Assembly: GCA_965653335.1 (NCBI GenBank)
Contig: CBFGZU010000001.1
Coordinates: 1-64,000 of the forward strand
Source: Pseudolysinimonas_A sp965653335
Lineage (GTDB): Bacteria; Actinomycetota; Actinomycetes; Actinomycetales; Microbacteriaceae
DNA: 64,000 bases
Direction: 5' to 3'
In this document: positions 15,878-23,387 of the stretch, one piece after another
Layout: every line of letters begins with the position of its first letter
How positions within the stretch are numbered: the stretch's first letter is position 1
Notes under the pieces: model-generated
Told to the model about the DNA's origin: nothing
The model's input: only the letters and a program-made list of their open reading frames with translations
The model's database searches: none
Position numbers and translations under genes: made by a program

Positions 15878-17648
15878 GAGCCGACCGTTGCGCCGCGAGT
15901 CGGATGGGGGCGTTCACGGCGCCGTACCCGTCATAGCCGCCAAGCCGCTGCACCACCTCGAGGAAAACCCCGCCGATGGTGGGCGTGTAGAAGTGGATGA
16001 ACTCACCGTCGCCGGTGCGATCGTAGAACAGATCGAGGTCGCGCAACCCGTCGAGGAACGCAGGAGCGAGGTCGAATCGCGCCGCGAGGTCGTCGTAATA
16101 GTTCTCCGGGATGCGCAGAAACTCGAGCCCCCGATCGCGGGCGGCCCGGGCGACCAACACGACATCGTCGCAGCGCACCGCGATGTGCCGGTCGGGCAGC
16201 GGGGCGGTCGGCGGCGCGAGGTTCATCGGTAGCCGTACGGCACCGTCGGCGGTGCGCATCACCTGACTGCGCACGAGACCGAGCGGCCCGGGAACCTCGG
16301 CCGCCGATGTCGACCCGAGGGCGAGCACGCTGCTCGCGAAGAGCACCGCTTCGTCGAAGTCGTGCCAGCGATAGCCGAGGTTGACGTGATCGACCTGTCC
16401 CGAGGCGTCGTTCCCGGCTTCGCCGCCGCTGAACTCGGTGATCCACGAGCCTTCGGCGGGGCTGTCGCTCCAGTAGATCGCGGTTCCGTCGGGCGCGGCG
16501 ACGGAACGCAAGTGGTGCTCGCCCGCGTAGGTGCGGCGGTACACCTGGGGGGCGCCGAGGGTGCGGGCGCGCTCCTCGGCGCCCGCGGCATCCGGCACGT
16601 CGAGTCCGATGCCGGCGACCCGAGGCGCCTCGTCGCGGGCCTGCTCGTCGAGGATGATGCGGGCGTCGCCGAAGCTCCACAGTCGCACCGGTTTCGTGCG
16701 GTGGCGTCCCCGGAAGCGGAAGCCGAGCTGGGTGAGCATCGCGTCGAACGCGGTGAGGTCGGCACCGGCGATCTCGACGAAGTCGATGCCGGTCGGCGGG
16801 GTCGCGTCGGCGAGGCGGTCGGTATCCCACCCGTTCGCCGCCGCGGTGCGGTCGGCGAGCCAGGTGAGCGAGCGGCGCGCGTGGGCGGCGGTGCGCACGG
16901 GGTCGGTCTGCCGGAACGTGTCGTTGAAGACTTCGAGCGAGAGCGGCCCGGTGTACCCAGCGCGCAGCACGTGCCCGAGGAATTCGGTGAGCGCGAATCC
17001 CCCCTCACCGGGGAACAGCCGGTGGTGCCTGCTCCACGACAGCAGGTCCATGTCGAGTTCGGGCGCGTCGGCGAGTTGCAGGAAGAAGATGCGGTCGCCC
17101 GGGATCTGCTCGATAGCGGCGGGGTCGTGGCCGCGCGACAAGATGTGGAAGCTGTCGAGGCAGGTGCCGAGGTTGGGCCGGTCGGCGGCCTGTACGAGCC
17201 GCCAGGCGTGCCGGTAGTCGTTCACGAAACGACCCCAGGCGAGCGCTTCGAAGGCGATCCGGATGCCGTGAGCAGCCGCGCGGTCGGCGAGCTCCCCGAG
17301 CTGGCGGGCGGCGACCTGGTCGTCGTCGATCGTCGCGGTGCCGGCGTTGCTGCAGACGAGCACGAGATCGGTTCCCAGTCGCCGCATGGTGTCGAACTTC
17401 GCGTCGGCGCGGCGCAGGGTGTCGGCGAAGCTGGCGTCGTCGACGCCTTCGACGTCGCGGAACGGCTGGTACATCTCGATCGTGAGGCCGAGACGCGCAC
17501 AGAGAGCGCGGATCTCTTCGGGTGATTCGTAGGCGGCCTGGAGGTCGGCATCCATGATCTCGACGCCGTCGAATCCGGCCGCGGCGGCGGCCTGGAGCTT
17601 CTCGACGAGTCCGCCGGAGAGGCACACGGTCGCGATCGAGGTCCGCAT
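15870..17648 (-). CDS. qsuB: 3-dehydroshikimate dehydratase fused to an HPPD-like domain (QsuB/QuiC type)
   Basis: Converts 3-dehydroshikimate to protocatechuate, 592 residues. The N-terminal sugar-isomerase-like TIM barrel (1-270) has metal ligands E134, D165, Q191 and E239 with H168 nearby, at the same numbers as I recall for the Pseudomonas QuiC1 enzyme. The C-terminal half (about 285-592) is a two-module VOC domain like 4-hydroxyphenylpyruvate dioxygenase, with HVNLGYRWHD, RHIAVRCDD and a late FLEVVQR glutamate as probable metal ligands. The ATG at 17648 follows a TACATT -10 box by six bases, so it looks leaderless. A 20-bp dyad covers that box. Confidence 0.92.
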   Translation of the reverse strand: MRTSIATVCLSGGLVEKLQAAAAAGFDGVEIMDADLQAAYESPEEIRALCARLGLTIEMYQPFRDVEGVDDASFADTLRRADAKFDTMRRLGTDLVLVCSNAGTATIDDDQVAARQLGELADRAAAHGIRIAFEALAWGRFVNDYRHAWRLVQAADRPNLGTCLDSFHILSRGHDPAAIEQIPGDRIFFLQLADAPELDMDLLSWSRHHRLFPGEGGFALTEFLGHVLRAGYTGPLSLEVFNDTFRQTDPVRTAAHARRSLTWLADRTAAANGWDTDRLADATPPTGIDFVEIAGADLTAFDAMLTQLGFRFRGRHRTKPVRLWSFGDARIILDEQARDEAPRVAGIGLDVPDAAGAEERARTLGAPQVYRRTYAGEHHLRSVAAPDGTAIYWSDSPAEGSWITEFSGGEAGNDASGQVDHVNLGYRWHDFDEAVLFASSVLALGSTSAAEVPGPLGLVRSQVMRTADGAVRLPMNLAPPTAPLPDRHIAVRCDDVVLVARAARDRGLEFLRIPENYYDDLAARFDLAPAFLDGLRDLDLFYDRTGDGEFIHFYTPTIGGVFLEVVQRLGGYDGYGAVNAPIRLAAQRSARG

Positions 17649-17654
17649 GGCGCG

Positions 17655-17674
17655 AATGTACCAGTTCGTACATT
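17655..17674. promoter_or_regulatory. Operator 1 of the quinate/shikimate cluster
   Basis: AATGTAC-CAGTTC-GTACATT is a perfect 7-bp inverted repeat with a 6-base centre. It contains the -10 box TACATT of the qsuB promoter (minus strand, 17660-17655), six bases from the ATG. The likely ligand is the TetR regulator at 22565-23203 (inference). Confidence 0.7.
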
Positions 17675-17722
17675 GAGAAGCCAGGGCCAGTCGACGTTCG
17701 AGGAGGGAGGGCTTGCGGGCCT

Positions 17723-17742
17723 AATGTAATAACTAGTACGTT
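17723..17742. promoter_or_regulatory. Operator 2 of the quinate/shikimate cluster
   Basis: AATGTAA-TAACTA-GTACGTT matches operator 1 in the half-sites AATGTA and GTAC-TT with the same 20-bp length. It lies upstream of the TRAP transporter genes, so one regulator would control both divergent operons. Confidence 0.62.
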
Positions 17743-17793
17743 CGTAGCGGATATCGCAGGATGAACTGCGTGGCACAACGAACGAGGAAGTCC

Positions 17794-18342
17794 GTGACCC
17801 CCACCGATCCCCCGCTGTCGCCCCGGCGACGCGCTCTGCACCGGACGATCACCGTCGTCGGGGTCGTCGAACTCGCGATCGGCGTGCTGTCGTTCGTGCT
17901 CATCTTCGGGCTCATGCTCGTCCAGGCCGGGCAGCGCTACCTGCCGCTCGAGCAGATCGCCTGGACCGGTGAGATCTCGAAATTCGCGCTGATCTGGATG
18001 ACGTTCGCCGCGATGGGCCTCCTCATCACGTCGGGCGGTCACATCTCGCTCGAAGTGGTGGACACGATCAACCGGCCGATGCTCGTGCGGGTCGTGCAAG
18101 TCATCGCGCTGCTCATCGTCGCCGCCACCGGGGTGCTGATCCTCGCCGCGTCGATCGACCTCGTCGAGACCCAGGGCATCCTCAAGTCGCCGGTGCTGCG
18201 GCTGCCGATGTCGCTCGTCTACATCCCGGTGCTGCTCGGCTCGCTCAGCACCGTCATCCGTTCGATTGTCGCGGCCATCGATGTCGCCATCAACGGGCCG
18301 GTCCTGGCGACGGGCGCCGAGTCCGATGTGAAGGCGGCCTGA
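17794..18342 (+). CDS. TRAP transporter small permease (DctQ)
   Basis: Small membrane subunit of a tripartite ATP-independent periplasmic transporter, about 182 residues with four hydrophobic segments (roughly 17-45, 57-80, 96-118, 140-165). TRAP systems take up organic acids using ion gradients. I chose GTG 17794 because GAGGAAG (17784-17790) sits just upstream; ATG 17761 or GTG 17770 are in-frame alternatives that add up to 11 residues. First gene of an operon running to the hydrolase at 22527. The context suggests shikimate, quinate or a related acid as cargo. Confidence 0.82.
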   Translation: MTPTDPPLSPRRRALHRTITVVGVVELAIGVLSFVLIFGLMLVQAGQRYLPLEQIAWTGEISKFALIWMTFAAMGLLITSGGHISLEVVDTINRPMLVRVVQVIALLIVAATGVLILAASIDLVETQGILKSPVLRLPMSLVYIPVLLGSLSTVIRSIVAAIDVAINGPVLATGAESDVKAA

Positions 18343-18343
18343 C

Positions 18344-19618
18344 GTGGAACTCATCCTGCTCGGCGTCGCGATCACCGTGCTACTCCTGTTGCGCGTGCCC
18401 GTCGCGTTCGCCTTCATCGGGCCGTCGCTCGTCTACATGCTCATCATCGGACAGTCGCTCGGCGGCGCCGTGCGACAGATCACCAATGCCGCGGGCAGCT
18501 TCCCCCTGCTGGCGGTCCCGCTCTTCATCTTCCTCGGAGCGCTCGCGAACCACACCGGGATGGCAGAGCGGCTGTTCCGCTTCGCGCACGCGCTGCTCGC
18601 CCCGGTACGCGGCGGCCTCGGTTACGTCGTCGTCGGAACGAGCGTCGGCTTCTCCTGGATGAGCGGCTCGGCCGTCGCCGACGCCGCCGCGCTCGGCAAG
18701 GTGCAGATCCCGGCGATGCTCCGCGCGGGCTACGGCCGGCGTTTCGCGACCGGGCTCTCCTCGTCGGCGGCGCTCATCGCGCCCGTCATGCCCCCGAGCA
18801 TCCCGGCAGTCATCTTCGCCGGCCTCGCCGCGACCTCCACCGGCGCGCTGTTCGCCGCCTCGGTCATTCCGGCGCTCATCATGGCGGCAGGGTTGTGCGT
18901 CGTCGTGTTCATCCTGGTGCGGCGCAATTCCGCGATCACGTCGGAGAAATTCGACGCGAAAGAACTCGTCGCGTCGGTCAAAGCCGTCCTGCTCGCGCTC
19001 CTCACGCCGGTCATCATCCTCGGCGGCATCCTCGGCGGGCTGTTCACGCCGACCGAGGCGGCGGCCGTGGGAGCGGCGTATGTGCTGATCATCGCGATCA
19101 TCCAGCGTGCCGTGACCTGGAAGGTGCTCGGCGCCGCCGTGCGGGAGACGATCATGACGACGGCGGGCATCATGCTCATCGTCACCTCCGCGTCGCTGCT
19201 CGGCTACATCCTCGCGCTCGAAAAGCTCCCGCAGATCATCACCGAACTCGTCTTCTCGTTCACGAGCAGCGCCACCGTCTTCCTGATCCTGGTCGCGATT
19301 CTCGTCCTGGTGCTCGGCACCGCGATCGACGCCACCGCGATCCTCGTTCTCTGCGTGCCGATCCTGCTGCCGATCGCGGCGTCCTACGACGTGCATCCGA
19401 TCGTGCTCGGCGTCGTAGTCATCGTCTCGAACATGATCGGGCTGCTCACGCCGCCGGTCGGAACCGTGCTGTTCGTGACCGCGTCGATCTCGAACACGAA
19501 GGTCGGCGAAGTGTTCCGCGGCTCGCTGCCGTTCCTCATCCCGTCGCTCGTCGTCGTCGCCCTCGCGATCGCCTTCCCCGACGCCGTGCTCTGGCTGCCT
19601 CGGGTGCTCGGGCTATGA
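18344..19618 (+). CDS. TRAP transporter large permease (DctM)
   Basis: Main channel subunit, 424 residues, twelve or so hydrophobic segments across the whole length. Family motifs include VPVAFAFIGPSLVYML near the N-terminus, SGSAVADAAALG near residue 105, and MPPSIPAVIFAGLA near 147. The last region LLTPPVGTVLFV near 365 is also typical. GTG 18344 lies one base after the dctQ stop, and the 3' end overlaps the dehydrogenase start by 4 bases. Confidence 0.92.
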   Translation: MELILLGVAITVLLLLRVPVAFAFIGPSLVYMLIIGQSLGGAVRQITNAAGSFPLLAVPLFIFLGALANHTGMAERLFRFAHALLAPVRGGLGYVVVGTSVGFSWMSGSAVADAAALGKVQIPAMLRAGYGRRFATGLSSSAALIAPVMPPSIPAVIFAGLAATSTGALFAASVIPALIMAAGLCVVVFILVRRNSAITSEKFDAKELVASVKAVLLALLTPVIILGGILGGLFTPTEAAAVGAAYVLIIAIIQRAVTWKVLGAAVRETIMTTAGIMLIVTSASLLGYILALEKLPQIITELVFSFTSSATVFLILVAILVLVLGTAIDATAILVLCVPILLPIAASYDVHPIVLGVVVIVSNMIGLLTPPVGTVLFVTASISNTKVGEVFRGSLPFLIPSLVVVALAIAFPDAVLWLPRVLGL

Positions 19619-20514
19619 CGATCGAGATCCCGCGCGCGGCGCGCCCCCGCACAATCCTCGTCGGGCTCATCGGCGAGGGCGTCGCCCCGTCGCTGTCGCC
19701 GTCGATGCACGAGCTCGAGGGAGCCCGCCACGGGATCCACTACGTCTACCGCACGATCGACCTCGAGGCGGGCGAGGGCACCGAGGATGGCGTCGCGCGG
19801 CTCCTGGAATCGGCGCGCCGGCTCGGGTTCGACGGGCTCAACATCACGCATCCGGTCAAGCAGACGATCATCCCGCTGCTCGACGAACTCACGCCGAGCG
19901 CCCGTTCGGTCGGCGCGGTCAACACCGTGCTCTTCGGCCCTGCCGGGGCGACGGGCCACAACACCGACGTGACCGGTTTCGGCGCCGCGTTCGATGAGAT
20001 CCTGGGCGACGCGCCGCGCGGCCGCGTCGTGCTGCTGGGGGCGGGTGGCGCGGGTTCCGCGGTCGCCACAGCTCTCGCCGAGCGGTCGATCGCCCACTTG
20101 GTGATCGTCGACGTCGACGTCGACCGCGCGGCGCTTCTCGCTCGGCAGACCGGGGCGTTCGCTGCTTCCCTCGGCGACCTGCCGCACCTGCTCGCGGCCG
20201 CCGATGGCCTAGTCAACGCCACGCCGTCCGGGATGGCCGCGCACCCCGAGGCACCGGTCGACCTCGACTTGCTCGCACCCCCCGCCTGGGTCGCCGACAT
20301 CGTCTACCGTCCCGCGGAGACCGCGCTGCTTGCCGCGGCCCGCGCCACCGGCCGTCGCGTCATGAGCGGCCTCGGGATGGCGATGCATCAAGCCGCGGAC
20401 GCATTCGAGATCTTCACCGGCGAACGTGCCGATCGGCAGGCGATGCTCGCCGACCTCGCCGAAATGGTCGCCGCCGAGGCGATCCCCACCGACTCAACAC
20501 CCATCCATCACTGA
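19615..20514 (+). CDS. Shikimate/quinate dehydrogenase (AroE/QsuD family)
   Basis: Oxidises shikimate or quinate, or runs the biosynthetic reverse, 299 residues. Substrate-binding SLSPSMHE is at residues 26-33 and the catalytic lysine K82 lies in NITHPVKQ. The aspartate D118 lies in GHNTD, and the dinucleotide motif GAGGAGS is at 142-148. The residue after the second strand is D166 (VIVDVDVD), which favours NAD over NADP, as in catabolic quinate/shikimate dehydrogenases. Together with the TRAP importer, AroQ and the dehydratase it would feed protocatechuate formation. Ring-cleavage genes are not in the window. Confidence 0.88.
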   Translation: MTIEIPRAARPRTILVGLIGEGVAPSLSPSMHELEGARHGIHYVYRTIDLEAGEGTEDGVARLLESARRLGFDGLNITHPVKQTIIPLLDELTPSARSVGAVNTVLFGPAGATGHNTDVTGFGAAFDEILGDAPRGRVVLLGAGGAGSAVATALAERSIAHLVIVDVDVDRAALLARQTGAFAASLGDLPHLLAAADGLVNATPSGMAAHPEAPVDLDLLAPPAWVADIVYRPAETALLAAARATGRRVMSGLGMAMHQAADAFEIFTGERADRQAMLADLAEMVAAEAIPTDSTPIHH

Positions 20515-20526
20515 GAGGAGCAACAC

Positions 20527-21546
20527 ATGGCAATACGCTCACGCAAGGTCGCGCTGGTCGCCCTTGCCGCCGTGCCGGCACTGCTGCTGGCCGCCTGCGG
20601 AACCGCGGGCGACGACGCCCCCGAGGTCGAGGAGCAGGAGTTCACGCTCAAGCTCGCGCACTCGTACACCGATGACCAGCCGCAAGCCGAGTGCGGCGCG
20701 CAGGTGATCGCCGATGAGGTCGCCGCGGCCGACGTCGGGCTGACGATCGAGATCTTCGGTACGAGCCAGCTCGGCGGGGACGCCGACCGGATCGCGTCCG
20801 TCGTCTCGGGCGACATCGACATCGACATCCAGGGGGCCTCGGCTCTCGGCGCGGTGTATGAACCGATCAGCGTGATGGACGCGGCGTTCGGCTTCGACGA
20901 CGCCGACCACCTCGCGGCGTTCATGGCGAGCGACGAGTCGGACGTGCTCGTGCAGGGCTTCGCCGACGCGACCGGAGTGCAAACGCTCGGCGCCTGGTCG
21001 GCGGGGGCGCGTCACTTCACCGCCAACGTCCCGATCACCGAGCCCGCGGACCTCGAAGGACTGCGGATGCGGTTCCCCGGTTCGCCGCAGTTCCTGCTCA
21101 ATGCGAAGGCGCTCGGCGCGACAGCGACCGAGGTCGCCTACGAGGAGCTCTACCTCGCGTTGCAGCAGGGCCTCGTCGACGGTCAGGAGAACCCGATCAC
21201 CAACCTCGTCGCCCTCAACCTCCCCGAGGTGCAGGACTACGTGAGCCTTTCCGCCCACCAGCTCAACACGAACCTCGTGATCATGAGCTCGAAGTGGACG
21301 GAGCTCAGCGAGCGCCAGCAGGAGGCCCTCGCTGCCGCGGTCGACACGGCGGTCGCGTCGGTCACCGAGTGCGTCATCGACAGCGAGGAGACCACCCTCG
21401 AGGAGTGGCGCTCGGGTGACGCGTGGGAGGTCATCGAGGATGTCGACCGCGACGCCTTCTCGGAGCAGGCCGAGGAGTTCTTCCTCGGCGAGTTCACCGG
21501 GGAGAAGCTCGCGGCCTACGAGGCGATCCGCGCCACGGCGGACTGA
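20527..21546 (+). CDS. TRAP transporter substrate-binding lipoprotein (DctP)
   Basis: Extracytoplasmic solute receptor, 339 residues. The lipoprotein signal ends in LAAC with C24. The DctP fold shows in FTLKLAHSYTDDQPQ, GARHFTANVPITEPADLEGLRMR (the conserved arginine that binds the carboxylate of the ligand) and QGLVDGQENPITN. Ribosome site GAGAGGAG at 20513-20520 overlaps the stop of the dehydrogenase gene. In the common dctP-dctQ-dctM order the receptor comes first; here it follows the dehydrogenase. Confidence 0.92.
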   Translation: MAIRSRKVALVALAAVPALLLAACGTAGDDAPEVEEQEFTLKLAHSYTDDQPQAECGAQVIADEVAAADVGLTIEIFGTSQLGGDADRIASVVSGDIDIDIQGASALGAVYEPISVMDAAFGFDDADHLAAFMASDESDVLVQGFADATGVQTLGAWSAGARHFTANVPITEPADLEGLRMRFPGSPQFLLNAKALGATATEVAYEELYLALQQGLVDGQENPITNLVALNLPEVQDYVSLSAHQLNTNLVIMSSKWTELSERQQEALAAAVDTAVASVTECVIDSEETTLEEWRSGDAWEVIEDVDRDAFSEQAEEFFLGEFTGEKLAAYEAIRATAD

Positions 21547-21549
21547 CCG

Positions 21550-22527
21550 GTGCCGCTCGTGCGTCGCGTTCCCACCCTCACCGGTGAGGTCGCGGCGCAC
21601 GAGCTCGGTCCGACGCTCGTGCACGAACACATCTTCGTGACGAGTCCCGACCTCGATCGCGACCTGCCGCATCCCGAATGGAACGAAGAGGTCGCGATCG
21701 ACACGGCCGTCGCCGGCCTCGAGCGCCTTTACGACCTCGGGGTGCGCACCATCGTCGACCTGACGGTGCCCGGCCTGGGTCGCGACGTGGCCCGGGTGGC
21801 GCGCGTCGCACGCCGCACCCGGGTGCTGATCGTCGGCGCCACGGGCTACTACGCCGACGCGGTGCTGCCGCCGGCGCTGCGGCTCAACGGCCCGGGCCTG
21901 CTCGTCGACGGACCCGACCCGCTCGTCGAGCTATTCGCCGGCGACATCGAGCACGGCATCGCCGGCACCGGGATCCGCGCCGGGATGATCAAGGTGCTCT
22001 CCGACCGGGCCGGCATCACCCCCGACGTGGAGCGGATCTTCCGGGCCGCGGCGATCACTCACGCCCGCACCGGCGTGCCGATCACGACCCACAGTCACGC
22101 GGCATCCCGCGGCGGTCTCGCCCAGCAGGAGCTGCTGCGCCGGCTCGACGTGCCGCTCGGCCGGGTCGTCATCGGTCATGCGGGAGACTCCGACGACCTC
22201 CGCTACCTGACGGCGCTCGCGGAGGCCGGCTCGTATGTCGGATTCGACAGGTTCGGGATGGCGCACACCGGGTCGGACGAGACCCGGACCAGGATGCTGC
22301 TCGCCCTCCTCGACGCCGGACACCTCGACCGCATCCTGCTCTCGCACGACGCCGCCTTCTTCAGCCGGGTCACGCCGCCCTCGTGGCGGGCAGTCCACGC
22401 CCCCGACTGGCGGATGGATCACCTCCACACGACCGTGCTCCCGCGGCTCCGCGCCGCCGGGCTCGGCGCCGACGAGGAACGCCGGCTGCTCGTCGACAAT
22501 CCCCGCCGGCTGCTGGCCGGGGCGTGA
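21550..22527 (+). CDS. Phosphotriesterase-family amidohydrolase
   Basis: Binuclear metal hydrolase, 325 residues. Metal ligands fit H25 and H27 (LVHEHIFV), carbamylated K148 (GMIKVLSD), H181, H210 and D267 (LSHDAAFF). Known relatives are lactonases, esterases and a few phosphotriesterases. Inside a quinate/shikimate uptake operon it may open a lactone (such as quinide) or cleave an ester conjugate before oxidation, but this is a guess. GTG 21550 follows the dctP stop by 3 bases. Confidence 0.85.
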   Translation: MPLVRRVPTLTGEVAAHELGPTLVHEHIFVTSPDLDRDLPHPEWNEEVAIDTAVAGLERLYDLGVRTIVDLTVPGLGRDVARVARVARRTRVLIVGATGYYADAVLPPALRLNGPGLLVDGPDPLVELFAGDIEHGIAGTGIRAGMIKVLSDRAGITPDVERIFRAAAITHARTGVPITTHSHAASRGGLAQQELLRRLDVPLGRVVIGHAGDSDDLRYLTALAEAGSYVGFDRFGMAHTGSDETRTRMLLALLDAGHLDRILLSHDAAFFSRVTPPSWRAVHAPDWRMDHLHTTVLPRLRAAGLGADEERRLLVDNPRRLLAGA

Positions 22528-22552
22528 GATCGCCCAGAACCGCAAGCGACCC

Positions 22553-22564
22553 TATGGTGAGACC
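22553..22564 (+). promoter_or_regulatory. Leaderless promoter of the tetR gene at 22565
   Basis: TATGGT (22553-22558) fits a -10 box and is followed by exactly six bases and the ATG. The regulator can thus be made separately from the operon upstream. Confidence 0.5.
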
Positions 22565-23203
22565 ATGACCGACGAGCGCGTCCGCATCCGTGACGCGGAG
22601 CGCACTCGCGCCGAACTGCTCGACGTCGCGACGGCGGCCTTCGCCGAGTCGGGTTTCTCGGGCACGCGCGTCGACGACATCGCCGAGCGCACGAGCACGA
22701 CGAAGCGGATGATCTACTACTACTTCGGCGGCAAGGAGCAGCTCTACCTCGCCGTGCTCGAGAAGGCGTATCGCGGCATCCGCGAGGCGGAGCAGCAGCA
22801 GCACGTGGGCGACCTCCCGCCCACCGAGGCGGTGCGGCGCATCGCCGAGCTCACCTACGACCACCACCTCGCGCACAGCGACTTCATCCGGCTGGTCTCG
22901 ATCGAGAACATTCACCGGGGCGAGTACATCCGCCGACTCGGCTCGCTGCGGGAGCTGAACCAGCCGGCCCTCAACGTGCTCGACGATGTGCTCGAACGCG
23001 GGCGCCGAGCGGGGTTCTTCCGATCGGATGTTGACGCCCTCGACGTGCACCTCGTGATCAGTTCCTACTGCTTCTTCCAGGTCGCGAACCAGTACACGTT
23101 CGGTTACCTGTTCGACCGCGACCTGCTCGACCCGGCACGACGCGATCACCTGCGCGGCATGATCGGCGATGTCATCGTCGCCTGGTTGACGGCGACGAGT
23201 TAG
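22565..23203 (+). CDS. TetR-family regulator of the quinate/shikimate cluster
   Basis: Transcription factor of 212 residues. The N-terminal helix-turn-helix is at about residues 12-60 (LLDVATAAFAESGFSGTRVDDIAERTSTTKRMIYYYFGGKEQLY). The C-terminal ligand domain includes HSDFIRLVSIENIHRGEYI, a pattern seen in TetR proteins of aromatic-acid operons. It is the obvious candidate to bind the two 20-bp dyads at 17655 and 17723. It is probably transcribed from its own leaderless promoter. Confidence 0.9.
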   Translation: MTDERVRIRDAERTRAELLDVATAAFAESGFSGTRVDDIAERTSTTKRMIYYYFGGKEQLYLAVLEKAYRGIREAEQQQHVGDLPPTEAVRRIAELTYDHHLAHSDFIRLVSIENIHRGEYIRRLGSLRELNQPALNVLDDVLERGRRAGFFRSDVDALDVHLVISSYCFFQVANQYTFGYLFDRDLLDPARRDHLRGMIGDVIVAWLTATS

Positions 23204-23224
23204 CGGCGGGTCGATTTTCGCCGC
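23203..23224 (+). terminator. Hairpin after the tetR stop codon
   Basis: GCGGCG (23203-23208) and CGCCGC (23219-23224) pair around a loop containing TTTT. It begins on the last base of the stop codon. Termination is plausible, but no T tract follows the stem. Confidence 0.4.
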
Positions 23225-23307
23225 CGGCGCTCCCTTGCGGACGACGTGTTCGGGTGCCTCTCGACCGGCGACGCGCAATGGTCTTCTTTGCGGTCCGCGG
23301 AGTTCAA

Positions 23308-23370
23308 AACTCAGGCTGGATGCCCTGTTCCGACGCTTTCGGCGAGCACCGCGCGCATCCAGCCTGAGTT
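23308..23370. repeat. Perfect 16-bp inverted repeat between convergent genes
   Basis: The left arm AACTCAGGCTGGATGC (23308-23323) and right arm GCATCCAGCCTGAGTT (23355-23370) are exact complements, with a 31-base loop holding a smaller stem CCGA-N5-TCGG. It lies in the 184-bp gap between the tetR and MMPL genes, which has no other gene. It may be a bidirectional terminator or a small palindromic element. Confidence 0.75.
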
Positions 23371-23387
23371 CTGCGCAGCCCCCGCAC

